DNA from: Edolisoma coerulescens
Lineage: Eukaryota; Chordata; Aves; Passeriformes; Campephagidae
Direction: 5' to 3'
Assembly (NCBI GenBank): GCA_013397115.1
Contig: VWZW01001369.1
Location: forward strand, 744,001-808,000
Length of the DNA: 64,000 nucleotides
Part shown: piece after piece, positions 27,901 through 37,837 of the stretch
Numbering within the stretch: the first letter of the stretch is position 1
How the letters are laid out: each line of letters opens with the position of its first letter
Translations under genes and position numbers: made by a program
The notes under the pieces: generated by a model
Told to the model about the DNA's origin: nothing
Seen by the model: only the letters and a program-made list of their open reading frames with translations
Database searches by the model: none

Positions 27901-30900
27901 TGCACCTAAGTATTCTCTGTGTTGAAGGAAAAGGTTAAGTGCTGGCTTCTCAAACACTGAAACACCACAGCTTAAGAATGCCCAAAAGAAACACTGATAC
28001 TTCTGCAAAACAAGGTTACACCTCAGATCTCAGATAATACATTTAAAGAGTCAGTAAAACACATTTCCACAACCTTTCCTTCCTCCTATTCATGAAAAAG
28101 AAAAGTTTCTTTTGTGGAAAATGAATCCCCAAAAATAAGGAAGAAGAGAGCCAAAGAATTCCTGCTAAGAATCAGTGGGCTTAAAGCCAATAATGTACCA
28201 GGTTTCAGCGTAATAACACATTCTGAATTCTCCTGAAATAAGATGGACCCCAGATTGACAAGACCTTTAAATCCTCTAAGAGTCACAAGATTAAGCTTGA
28301 CTCCTCTGGAGTCTTGGCATAAGATGACTCTCAACTAACCCTCTATTTTTAGAATTAGATGTTACAGTACTGATTGACAGCTACTAAAACTGAAGTCTGG
28401 CACAAATATCTCTTTTCACAGGATTCAAGCTTTATTTGCTGACATGTCAGCCACAGGGGCCTACTCAGTTGTTCTGCAGAGGATGTGGCAGATCTTATGT
28501 AAGATATAAACCTGTTCTTTACATCTTCAAGACTTATCAGCACAGGGCTAAAGAGTATTCATTTTTGCACTAGGGCAGATTTGGTATGCCAGTCTACCAA
28601 CAGAACAGGTACATGCTTCTTCCTCAGGGAAGAAGAGATGTTACTTACAATTATTTTCACATATTTTCACATTTCTTTAAAGCCACACATGTACCATATT
28701 TTTCTGTCTTTAAGGTCAGCACTAAACACTGTACAGTTACATAAGTTCTTTTAAAAAAACCAAAACCAACTCTCAAACAAGAACGATGAGTCAAAGGTAC
28801 TTAAAAAAGTATAGAAATCATTTCAGACCAAGAAATAAGGTCCACATTTTATTCACACGAGAAGTACTGAAGGACAAAAAGAACAGAGCTAGCTGAAACT
28901 ACACTGTCCAGAAAGCTTTAAAACTTGAGTGATAAAGGGAAGCATGTTGTGCTGTCCCACTTCACACTGTAGTACTGACGTACCTATTTTAGCTAGTCAT
29001 CAACTACTTCCCTCCTTTTAAGAATATTAGCTACTTAGAGAAGCCAGTTAAAAAAAAAATTTACAAGTTCTCCAAGATCAAGAACATTTAATTTGTGCAG
29101 TATTACTTTCCTTGAAAATAAGTAAATCATTCTTAGTGTCTTAGAGCAAAGAAGTATTATCTTACATTTAGAATATCTTTTTGAATTGGCAAAGACAGCT
29201 AATCCTTTAGATACTGACTGCAGACAGATCCTAGAGCAACTCTGAAAGATGGATACCATCTCAGTACTTGTTACTCATGCTCAGTTACTTGTTACTCACC
29301 TGGTCCCTTTTTATTTTACCACGAGCTTGCCTTGAAAGAAATTATTTATACCATTATCACAAGAAGCAAGGATTTATTTGGTCATTGAAAGATTTCATGT
29401 CGAATGTTAATAAGAAAGTGTAAAATATAAAGTGTAAAGCAATAGGTTACCTAAAGTCGAATGCCTCAGTGCTGTTACCACTAGAAACATCACTTCAGTG
29501 TCACTCCAGCATCATTTCCAGTGTCACTAAATCTCTCTTCCACCTGTCACTAAATATCTCTTATCTTGTTGTCTTTCTCAAACAAATAAGGCAAAGTGAC
29601 CAGAACCGCTTCCAAATGAAAATATTCTTAGTATATTGGAGAGTAAAAATTGTAGGTAGATAGGGAAGACCAGGACCCAGTGTTAGTAAAGGAAACAAAT
29701 ATATGTGTTTACCTCCTAGAACGCCTTCTGCAGTAACAGCAGTAACAGCAACAGACTGTTACGGACACCAGAATGAGTCCAGCTACCACAGCTAGGGCAA
29801 TAATTAAAGCCTCAAAGTTTACTGAAAAACATGAATATATTCAACTTGTTAGACTCCATCAGTAAAATTTATCTTTCTGATAATTCTTCCCCTCCTTCCC
29901 ATACATTTTTTCATCCCTATATACAAAAACCTCCACAGGATTCCGTTCAAGTACCCCAGATAAAATGCAGTATACCACATTCAAACATTGCTATTATGCA
30001 TAATCTACACTGGGCAGACATTAAGTAAAACCACATTTCTCATTCTGTTACTTCCCTACAAGTTACAAACAATTAAATATACTTCAGCCAGCAAAGCAAA
30101 AAAAAAAATTCTTTCAAACAAAATTTAATTTTTTAAAAAGTATACTACTTAATTGAAGCAAAAAAGGTTTTTTTGAACCTATTAAAGTGCAGGAAAAGAC
30201 TGCCAGTTTTCAGCCTGCATTTGTGTCACCAGTAGCTATTTCACCTGCTTACTATTCATGAAAACACCCAAAACAATTAAGCTACACTGTTCTTCTTCAC
30301 TTCACTCTGGTTAATAATCTGTCAACACATCTTATTCATAAGAAATTGTAACTGGAAGCCAGTCGTTTGTTTTTGACTTTGAAAGCTGCAATATTCACCT
30401 TCATTTTCAGCAAAGGTGAACAACATTCATCTCTTAATTTTATTTGCTCAAAGGGAAAAAACACCATCACCACCACCTTCACAAGTTAATTAATTTTCCT
30501 GCTGTGTCTGTAGGGGACACTCTCAATAAGATCAAATAACCCCATGGCATGTTGCTGCCTGTAATTTGTAAAAAATCTATTAAGGAAATGCATATTTGAG
30601 GGGGTTTTTGTTGTTGTTTTGGTTTGGAGTTTTTTTCTACTTTTACTTTTTTTTTGCTGAGAATGTGCTCCACGATGAAGTTTTCATTCTGTGTTTAAGG
30701 TACAGTCAATTTAGAAACACAAATGGCACCTAAGCTAGAAGCCATTTCCACAGCAGCAGTTAACTGTCAAGACCACCCATAGTATCAGTAGAAAAGGACA
30801 TGTGTTTCTCTACTTGGTGTGTTTGAGAGTGTTAACTACTTCATAGCAGCTAATTTAATGCTGTGTTTTGGATTTCTGGCTAAAACATGCTGGTAACACA

Positions 30901-33900
30901 CCAGTGTTTTGGCTGTTGCTGAACAGGCTTGAAGAGCACCAAAATATTCCCCACCCCCCCCCTTCCCTCTGTTCCCCCCAGTGAGCAGGGTTGGATACAG
31001 GCAAGAGACTGGGAGAGGTCAGGAGGGGATGGTGACAGAACACATGACCCAAACTGGCCACCATATAATGTTGTGGTCAGTGATAAAATCTGAGGTAAAG
31101 GAAAAAAAAGTGGAGTGGTAACTGGCTTCTGAAGGGAAAGCCAATTCCAATGGGAATGTATTGTCTGGGGACTGGCTGAGCATCAGTCTGCCTGTGGGGG
31201 ACGGAAAAAAAATCGCCTTTTTTTCCTCTCCCTCTTTTTCCTTCACTTTTTAAACCATCTTTATCTCAATCAATGAGGTTTTTTGCTCTTGTTCCTTTTT
31301 CTTCCTCCATCCCACTGGGGCCATAGGAGAGAGGCAGGAAGCAAGCAGCTGTATGAGTACTTAGCTATTGGCAGGAGTCAACCCTCCACACTTGGAGAAA
31401 AAAGTCTGCTAAATATTTCATAGTAAGAGCCTTTACTATGACACTGCAAACCCAGCTTTCTTGAAAGTGTGCCTTACCACTGAAATTATATACTTACAGT
31501 ACCCTAAAAAACTCCAACAAAAGTCTAAGCATAAATGCCTATTCTCAGAAAACAAAGCACAAAGTCCTTCTGTAAGAATACAGAATTGATAAAGTTCACC
31601 TGTACTGTTTAATCTAGTCACTCTGCAGCAATCATTAAGTGGTAGTGCTCAGAAACTTGCGTGTTCCACTTTAACAGCAATCTTCTACTTCTGCTACCCT
31701 AATTTAGACTACTGCATAATCTCTCTGTGCTAAGCATGGTAACTTTCTTCAGTTAACAGAGTCACTGATAGTTCACTCCCACGTGTTTTCGTCCTTTAGC
31801 CTCCTGGTGTCCATACACAAACACACAGAAAGCAGCAAGCCTTTGCTCTGCTGGACTGAAGCTGTACTCTTGTTTCACATGAGCAGCTCTGCAATGCCTT
31901 AGGTGTTCTCTGTTCCAGTCCAGTCTGAATTTAGATCTGTACACACATTATTGCAAAAACAGCTCCAAATATTTCACCCTGATGGCAGCATATGCTCAGT
32001 GCTGTATTTCGTAGTAAAACATGCAAAGCAAACAGAAATTGAAGAACAATTAAATGATGCAGGATTACAACCTACAGTGGCACCATGCATGTTCCTTTTA
32101 AACCTTATCTGCATTGCTTTTGGTACCCATACACTGTTATTTCAGTTGTTTAAGCAAAAATAGCATTCAAGAATTTCTGTGTGACTCTATTTGTGCAACT
32201 GTGTTATTGGTTCACTGCTGCCACTGGAATATAATAAAAGAACTGTGGAACTAGACAAATCATCCAACACTTTCAGAAATTTTAAAGAAGGTAAAAATAT
32301 TTTAAAGGCATTGGATCAGCATAACTACACTGGCTGTTCACAAAGAAACCTTAACAATGACTGTTTCTAAGTCCACAAGATTAGAGATATGACTCCAAAT
32401 CATAACCACTGTCTCCTCCCCTCGCCCCTCCAAATAAATTATCAGGAAACAGCTCTAACAAGTGGTAGTCTTACTTTAATCATACTCATAAATAATTCTC
32501 TGCAGCAAAAGTAAAATTAGTACCTACTCCAGCAAACTCCCCATCGAGCATTTGAGAGAGAACAGAATGAAGATGATGGAAGAATACTTCTTACAGGGTA
32601 ATCAATACATGTGTTGTTGGTGTAACACCAAAGGCACTGTGTAAAAGAAACAAGAAAAACCCCAAATTACTAATCTTCGAAAACAGTTAACAATTTAGTG
32701 CACCATTCCCAAGACAGATTTCTTACGTGAATTCAATACTGGAGAAATGGAAGTGCTTTGTATTATAGAGCCTCATACAATTTCTCAGTAAAACCTAAAC
32801 TGAATTATGAATAAGAACATTTTGTAATTACAGGTAACACTAGCCTGAAAATATTTGGGAACATACTGAGGTACTCTGCATACTTGAGGGTAAAATGGCT
32901 TTGAGTTTAAAATTACTGGAATTAACAAGAAATACAAAATAAGACTGCTGACTGTTCAGAATTTTAAAACACCTCGTATCTTAAAGGAATAAAAATACCC
33001 TTATAATCTTACTTCAGCCTTGCACTTGATTATCAACAGAAAGAAAACAGTAAAGAATCCTTATAATTCTACAGGAGTTTTTGCTGCAACGTAATGAACG
33101 ATGCAGCCTCATCCAATCTGTGCTGCAAAGTACATTGCATACCTTAAATTACACACACTTACATATCTGAACATTTTTTAAATTTAAAGCATTTACGTGT
33201 ATTATAGTTAAAATACCAGCACAACATTTCTGCTTTTAAAGTCATCACTAAGCATCAAGCTTAGGTTTTGGTTTTCACCTGTTGAAATAAATATTTATTT
33301 AGAAGTTGTTTACTACACAACTCAAACAATGAAATAGTTTTGAATAACAGTAACAGGAGTCTTTAATAGAAGAGGTTTCTTTTAGGATTCATTAAAAAAA
33401 GAGTTCAGCCAGGAACTATGCTTTATCTAACAGTACTGTCAAGAACATCTCTGTCATACATGCTCAATTACACAATGCCTGTTATCTTGTTCTCAATGGA
33501 TTACAAAACATTAAATACAAAGGAAACCATTTGTAGCAGATTCTGCTTTCTTGAAAAGTGTGGATACAAGAAAAATTTATTAATATTTTGTAGTTGCTAG
33601 ACTGTACAAGTTAAACATACCCACACAAAGACACATCAACAAAAACAACTAAGAATATAGAATACACTTTGCAAAAACCGTGCCCTTTTAATTAAGGATG
33701 TTAGATGAGAATATGCTTTTTTTTTTGTTGTTCAAATATTTAATAAGAATTAACAGTTCAAAAATAACAACTAATAGGGGTCATAGTAAAAGTCACAGTT
33801 AAACTTTGAATGTAATGTTGACCCTGTTTTGAGTGGGAAACTGGATTAGGTGGCTCATGAGGTCTCTCCTAATCCAAATGACTCTACACTGCTGATGTCA

Positions 33901-36900
33901 ACTGGGAGCCCAGAAAGACCAGCTGTATCCCTCTAATGGAGACTCCTGTATCTAACTACTGAAAATGTGTCTAGCCCAAAAGGCAACACCTGACACAGCA
34001 GATGACTGGAGCATGGGCTGAAGTACAAGAAAATATTTCAACTGACTCATTCCCAATGATAAAAGAATCTGACAATACACAATCATCAATATGATTCAAT
34101 TAATATTTTTCCCTTAAAAAGCCAAAATATGCATACAACAAGCAGATAAGTTCAGGTATTTCTCAATCTTCCCTAGTGAAAAGTTTTCCCAGGAATGGAA
34201 ACTTATATGCAACTTAAAGACTCCTGAAATATTTCTTCTCAGTGACATCTGAAGTTTGAATTTGAAATAATCTCTCACTTCTTCTGTTCTGCAGGGACTA
34301 ATGCCTTCTGCATGCTTATCACAATCCTTATTGTAGAGCTAAAAAAGTTTTCAGCAAAGAACAGAGAAACAAATTCTAACATTTAAATGTCTGCCTCACT
34401 GAAATCTCATTGGAAATCTAAACACTTTGCTACCAACAGTGGCCCAGCCTGGCAGTCTTAAGCACACATGGTCTGATGTCAGTGGAGGGACTGGCACACT
34501 GAACATCTGCAAAGCACTGACACACTCTGCCTCAGTTACGGGCACTTCTCAGGGCATCTTTAGACAAAGGCACTTCCAGTTTATTTACATTAATGTCCCA
34601 GTTTTCCTAGCACAATACAAGAAAAGCAAGGCATTTTAACTGCCTAAGACTGTTTATTAGATGGACATTTAACTAAGTGCTACCCCTAAAATGAGGATGA
34701 GTCTGGGGCAGCAGCAACACCAACTCGCTCAGTTGAGCTATAAGAGCCCTGGGCACACACTGCCACTGGAAGCCTGGATTCGGTCTGTGCTCTCCAGACA
34801 AAGCACAGAAACATCCTGAGTGACCAAATCATGGAGCAACCTTGGCAAAGTGAAAGCACACTGGCATCACATGTGACAGAGGGGAAGCAACACATCAGTT
34901 GATTCTACCGTTTAAATAAGAAACAAACAGCCGAAGAAAGCCTAACATTTTGATTTCATACTAAGTGGAAATTCTTATCAATCAATAAAGATGTTAAAAA
35001 TCTTACCGAAACATTTTTTAGACATTCTTCACAGGACTTCTGGGAAAATGCTGAACATGCTACAAAAACAAAGAAAATCAAACCACACAGAGATTATGTA
35101 CTTATTTTTATTCCATAACGTCAAGCATTTATCATAATATTTAACCTTTTCTTTTTTCTAATCCTAGATACAAGCAATAATTTTGACTGAAGTAATGAAA
35201 TCTTAGTAATTCCATTCCAGGAGAACCGCAGCAAACAGAGATAAGAAACATTTAAGTTCAACCTTACACATAGGGAAATAATTCAAGCTTACCTTTAACT
35301 TTTAAGCTAACCTTTACCTTGCGTTCTCTAAGGACAGCATAGAAGATGTAACCCAAGAGCCTCCCTGTATCTCTGCTGAAGTTCTAGACCTTACACACTT
35401 CAACATAGGGAACATTCCAAATTTTGCAGCTTTGGAAGCTTTGCAAAAGCTGACCCTTGCTTAAGATTTATCCCCTTCCATAGGTATTAACTTTTCTCTG
35501 GAAGAAAAGAGTTTTTAAAAGACGAAGCTCTCCAAATAGTATGATTTTAAATAACAACAAAAAACACTTCCAAATATAGAACATAAAGTTAATTTGCAAG
35601 AGTTCAATAAGAACTTTAACAGAAGCTTGACAATCCAAGTGATGCAGAAGCACTTAGTGCACATTTTCTTTTAATTTAAAAAAAAAGACATACTTACTGG
35701 TGTTCACATTTACTTCTTTTAGAAGTACTCCATGTTTATCATCCTAAGACCATTATTTTTTTTATCCATAACTCAGACATAATTTGTTGCCCACAGGACC
35801 ATGTACATGCCACAGTCTTGACCCAGATAAACTACTTGAAAGATGAGGGAGAATCTCCTTTCCTAGTCTGAACCTGGATTTTTCTTCCAGCAATTGTAGT
35901 TCCTATGATAATTTTTTATACCATTTAATGAAACAAGCTTGTTCTTATTTCAGTCTATCACAAATACAAGGGGAAAAGATCTCCAGATCAAGAATCCAAT
36001 TCTAACTTTAATGGAGCATTAGTCACAAGCAGTTGTCAATCTGAGCTAAGTTACTTGCTTGTGAGACAACTACGTATTTCAGTATTTTCTTTTCATAATT
36101 CAATATTAAATATTTCTGGTCCTAATTCTTAACAATAAATGCATTTTATGTACCAGTATATTTATCCTTAATTAATACATTCACATAGAAAACCTCCTTA
36201 CTGGTTTATGTGGTACCAATTAAATTGTTACAGGTACCAATTAACAGCCTAAGTGTAAGGCCCATATACCAATTCACAAAAAAATAACATGAGAAGCAGG
36301 TTCAGAAACAGTTCTCAGTTTATACTCAAAAATTTCCAAATGGGATTGCTCAACACAGAGTACCACCATGCTTATTATAAAAATACTTCGTAACTTTTTC
36401 AATGTGAGATATAAAACACCCAAACAAACAAGCTTTCTGAACACAAATTAGCGAGGCTAAATGGCTTCAAGTTAGTTGTCTCAAAAAGCTGGAGACTCCC
36501 TTTTGATGTATAAACCTTCCCTAAAGGAAATTAAACACCTCTAACTGAGATCTAGACACACCTGTCAAGGTGCACTTGAAATACCCTAATTTGATGCCAG
36601 CCAACCTGACACGCACATTTGTGGACACATCTGTTGGTGGCAACTAAATCTGAGGCCGAGCTTCGCCAACTGCCTGCCAAAAGCAGGGAAGAGATAAATG
36701 ATTCCAACAGAACAGGGAAGGACGAGCATCTCCATCAGCTTCTCCTGAGCCACATTCCTCATCATGACCCACGGCTGAGCAAACCCTGGCGACTGTGTAC
36801 TCTAGGATAACCCTGCTTGAGCAAGGAAGGTTGGACCAGGCGACCACCGTGGTCCCTTCCAATCTGCTCCATCCTGCGATTCTGTGACTGCTGTCTCCGT

Positions 36901-37371
36901 GTGGCAAAGCTCCCGACACCCTCACGGCCCCGCAGGCCGGCAAACCCCAGCGCCATCAGCCCGTCCTTCGGCCGGGGGCGGGCTGTCCCCTCCCGTCCCA
37001 CGGAACCAGCCGGCTCCGCGCCGGGGGACAGCACCACGGCAAGCCCCGAGCTCTCCGCAGCTCTCCCGAAGGCGCTTCGCTGGGCCCTTGCACGCCTCGG
37101 GGCGAGCCGGTGCCCGTGCCCGCTGTCGTGCCCCTGTGCCCGGCTCAGGGCCGAGCGCGAACCCCGGGCAGGCCCGCCCGGGAAGGCCGCACCGCCGCAC
37201 CCGCGGGACGGACGGGAAGCAAAGGGAGCGACGCCGCGCTGCCCGCCCCTCCTTACCCTGCGCTGGCGTCGGCGGAACCGTGGTGCGGATCTGCTCCAGC
37301 CCCGCCACGGCGCGGCCCCACAGCAGCGCCAGGCCCTGCAGCCACAGCGGCCACCGCCGCACCGCCTCCAT
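12862..37371 (-). CDS. PTTG1IP2: PTTG1IP/PBF-family type I membrane protein, 7 coding exons, 183 aa (probable PTTG1IP2)
   Basis: Joined exons on the minus strand are 37371-37257, 35059-35007, 32636-32528, 29821-29713, 26187-26119, 19731-19685 and 12911-12862 (552 nt including stop). Every junction has AG/GT and matching phase. The protein has a signal peptide (about 1-24) and a cysteine-rich PSI-like ectodomain (40-92, ending in RWGVCW). It has sequons at N54 and N63, a transmembrane helix (about 97-115), then a juxtamembrane Cys cluster (116-123). A charged helical tail (124-167) carries REERR and DEIRKKYG, and the C terminus holds NPYSRFEN with a YxxF sorting motif. PTTG1IP (PBF) has the same order and nearly the same length (180 aa). 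That protein binds securin/PTTG1 and cycles between plasma membrane, endosomes and nucleus. Location next to CLDN12 and GTPBP10 (human 7q21.13) favours PTTG1IP2, since human PTTG1IP is on chromosome 21. The family is certain; the paralogue call is inference, and the function of PTTG1IP2 is little known. Confidence 0.85.
12912..19684 (-). other. PTTG1IP2-like intron 6
   Basis: This intron of about 6.8 kb has no supported gene or recognisable mobile element. It is AT-rich with many A/T runs. A locally more complex block at about 17195-17310 includes TAATTA and TTTAAAT motifs and might be a conserved noncoding element, but I cannot test that here. Confidence 0.6.
19685..19731 (-). CDS. PTTG1IP2: PTTG1IP2-like coding exon 6
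   Basis: This 47-nt exon has acceptor 'ttcttgcag' and donor G|GTATGT. It encodes RKHERKLKHDEIRKKYG across its junctions. That is the conserved cytoplasmic basic helix, matching the RHDEIRKKYG stretch of PTTG1IP. Confidence 0.88.
19732..26118 (-). other. PTTG1IP2-like intron 5
   Basis: This intron of about 6.4 kb has no gene seen. It contains AT-rich palindromic sequence near 22120 and a local duplication at about 23670-23706. The longest chance frame (minus strand, 20799-21200) has no family resemblance and no splice context. Confidence 0.6.
23670..23706. repeat. Short direct duplication
   Basis: ATTCATACTAGCACT occurs twice in near-tandem arrangement (about 23671-23685 and 23692-23706), separated by six bases. 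It is probably a replication-slippage product. No function is suggested. Confidence 0.5.
26119..26187 (-). CDS. PTTG1IP2: PTTG1IP2-like coding exon 5 with tandem acceptor
   Basis: This 69-nt exon encodes SRLDEEEEQLARKREERRLQ, followed by SLQ, the start of the charged cytoplasmic coiled helix (residues 129-151). It corresponds to the EREERRIRQEER stretch of PTTG1IP. The acceptor reads TAGCAG, a NAGNAG tandem site. Using the second AG (exon start 26184) removes one serine (residue 129) without shifting frame. Confidence 0.87.
26188..29712 (-). other. PTTG1IP2-like intron 4
   Basis: This intron of about 3.5 kb has no gene or recognisable element. A short near-repeat (CTTGTTACTCA copies at about 29268 and 29288) lies near its left-middle part. 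Otherwise it is ordinary AT-rich intronic sequence. Confidence 0.55.
29713..29821 (-). CDS. PTTG1IP2: PTTG1IP2-like coding exon 4 (transmembrane)
   Basis: This 109-nt exon is entered in phase 1 and left in phase 2. It encodes INFEALII, then a hydrophobic helix rich in V, L, A and G, then CCCYCCYC and RRRSR. The NFEALII start and the Cys-rich juxtamembrane stretch are diagnostic of the PTTG1IP family. The acceptor is 'tttttcag' and the donor is AG|GTAAAC. If entered in phase 0, its first three bases (TAA) are a stop, which matters for alternative splicing of exon 3. Confidence 0.9.
30801..31390 (+). mobile_element. Solo LTR remnant of an avian endogenous retrovirus (copy 2)
   Basis: This is related to the copy at 11644-12124. 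It has GCTGGTAACACACCAGTG, then 'ttttggctgttgctgaac', TTTATCTCAA at 31260-31269, and a right end near 'ggcaggagtcaaccctccaca'. The start TGTGTTTCTC and end CCACA fit TG...CA termini. Just before TTTATCTCAA it has a degenerate 'ttaaac' motif, where the active family carries its poly(A) signal. No flanking duplication and no internal retroviral genes are visible. It sits in intron 3, antisense to the host gene. Confidence 0.6.
31498..31569 (-). other. Candidate in-frame cassette exon in PTTG1IP2-like intron 3
   Basis: A 72-nt segment lies between a strong acceptor ('tattcttacag') and a consensus donor (ACT|GTAAGTA). In the phase set by exon 3 (phase 1) it is open throughout and leaves in phase 1, matching exon 4. 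It would insert 24 residues beginning GLCALFSENRHLCLDFCW, with three extra cysteines, just before the transmembrane helix. It is not part of the PTTG1IP family model, so it may be a pseudoexon. Confidence 0.25.
32528..32636 (-). CDS. PTTG1IP2: PTTG1IP2-like coding exon 3 (PSI-like ectodomain)
   Basis: This 109-nt exon encodes CLWCYTNNTCIDYP, then VRSILPSSSFCSLSNARWGVCW, and leaves in phase 1. It matches the PTTG1IP ectodomain CLWC...C.DYPV.S.LP.....C.LS.ARWGVCW almost position by position and contains the N63 sequon. The true donor is A|GTAGGT. A stronger-looking internal donor, CCT|GTAAGA at 32594-32593, lies after residue 70. Confidence 0.9.
32637..35006 (-). other. PTTG1IP2-like intron 2
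   Basis: This intron of about 2.4 kb contains a probable short CR1 tail near 33822-33890. No other feature is supported. Confidence 0.6.
33822..33890 (+). mobile_element. Degenerate CR1 3'-end fragment
   Basis: The run 'ctggattaggtggctcatg', then 'aggtctctcctaatccaaatgac', matches the CR1 3' terminal consensus ('ggactagatgatctcatgagg' followed by 'tcccttccaacc'). It has substitutions and no clean octamer tail. It is short and old. Confidence 0.5.
35007..35059 (-). CDS. PTTG1IP2: PTTG1IP2-like coding exon 2
   Basis: This 53-nt exon has acceptor 'tttttgtag' and donor TCG|GTAAGA. It encodes ACSAFSQKSCEECLKNVS across the junction with exon 1. The CEECLKNVS segment is shared with PTTG1IP and includes the N54 glycosylation sequon and the first three ectodomain cysteines. 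Confidence 0.9.
35060..37256 (-). other. PTTG1IP2-like intron 1
   Basis: This intron of about 2.2 kb starts inside the CpG island and holds a CR1 tail at about 36780-36889. Nothing else is supported. Confidence 0.55.
36780..36889 (+). mobile_element. CR1 3'-end fragment
   Basis: The segment 'aaggttggaccaggcgaccac', then 'cgtggtcccttccaatc', ends with 'gcgattctgtgac'. This is the standard CR1 3' terminus (a 'gttggaccag.tgacc' block plus ATTCTGTGA octamer). It lies in intron 1, close to the CpG island edge and antisense to the gene. Confidence 0.75.
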
Positions 37372-37565
37372 CACCGGCACGGCACCGGACGGGCCCCGCT
37401 CACCCCGGGCACCGGCCCCGCGCAGGCGCCACCAGCCCCCGGGGCGGAGCGGGCTCGGGGCGGGGCTGAGGCCCTACCGCGAGCGGCGAGAGATGGGCCG
37501 GGTCTCGCCTTCCGTGCGCTCGGGGCTTGGGGTGAGGGGCCGGGCTGTGACTACCGCTCGCCCGC
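36915..37565. promoter_or_regulatory. CpG-island promoter of the PTTG1IP2-like gene
   Basis: This block is strongly GC-rich and CpG-dense, unlike the AT-rich surroundings, and covers exon 1 and the upstream 190 bases. An exact NRF1-type site, GCGCAGGCGC, is at 37420-37429, and GC boxes (GGGGCGGAG, GGGGCGGGGC) lie at about 37440-37466. No TATA box is evident, so dispersed initiation is likely. The plus side carries donor and acceptor sites suggesting divergent transcription. Confidence 0.75.
37257..37371 (-). CDS. PTTG1IP2: PTTG1IP2-like coding exon 1 (signal peptide)
   Basis: The ATG is at 37371-37369. It is the first ATG in frame, since an upstream in-frame triplet at 37380 is GTG. The encoded MEAVRRWPLWLQGLALLWG, then RAVAG, is a short basic N terminus followed by a hydrophobic core, a typical signal peptide. 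A low-complexity mature start (LEQIRTTVPPTPAQ) follows. The donor is G|GTAAGG and the exon leaves in phase 1. Confidence 0.83.
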
Positions 37566-37837
37566 AGTCACTGTAGGCCCGGATGGGACGTACACCGGGC
37601 CTTTTCCTCTCCCTTCTTCGTTTGATGTGACACTCTTTTTTCCTTCCTTTGCAGTGTGGACTTTCCGGTGCCTGTGAGGGCAAGGAGGTGGCGAGGGTCC
37701 TGTGCCTTGGCTCCTGCTTCCTGATTTCGTTCCTTAATGAGGATGCCCAGCAGGTTGCCAGAGCCAACGGAGACAACAAAGACACCCCCAAGCCAGGGCT
37801 GGCCAGAGAAATTAATAAAGAGATGGAAGCAAATTGA
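37493..37837 (+). CDS. Candidate divergent spliced micro-ORF (two exons, 73 aa)
   Basis: From the PTTG1IP2 CpG island on the plus strand, ATG at 37493 opens 13 codons to a donor G|GTGAGG (intron from 37532). A strong acceptor (long pyrimidine tract, then TTTGCAG ending 37654) follows after a 123-base intron. Phase is kept (0/0), and the second exon (37655-37837) adds 60 codons to TGA at 37835-37837. AATAAA at 37814-37819 lies just before the stop. The predicted product resembles no family I know. A noncoding promoter-upstream transcript is at least as likely, and the splice model is inference. Confidence 0.25.

Larger units (their letters stand above)
29822..32527 (-). other. PTTG1IP2-like intron 3
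   Basis: This intron of about 2.7 kb contains the LTR remnant at 30801-31390 and a candidate in-frame cassette exon at 31498-31569. Apart from these I see only AT-rich sequence. Confidence 0.6.

Noticed and set aside
29940..30040. Possible extra PTTG1IP2-like exon ending TGG G before the transmembrane exon
   Set aside because: Once exon 3 was read to its true end at 32528, the RWGVCW sequence was already present and no extra exon is needed. The donor GTACTT is also weak.
36817..37677. Long open frames (up to 286 codons) across the CpG island on both strands
   Set aside because: High GC content suppresses stop codons. The peptides are low-complexity P/A/R/G and overlap a real exon on the other strand.
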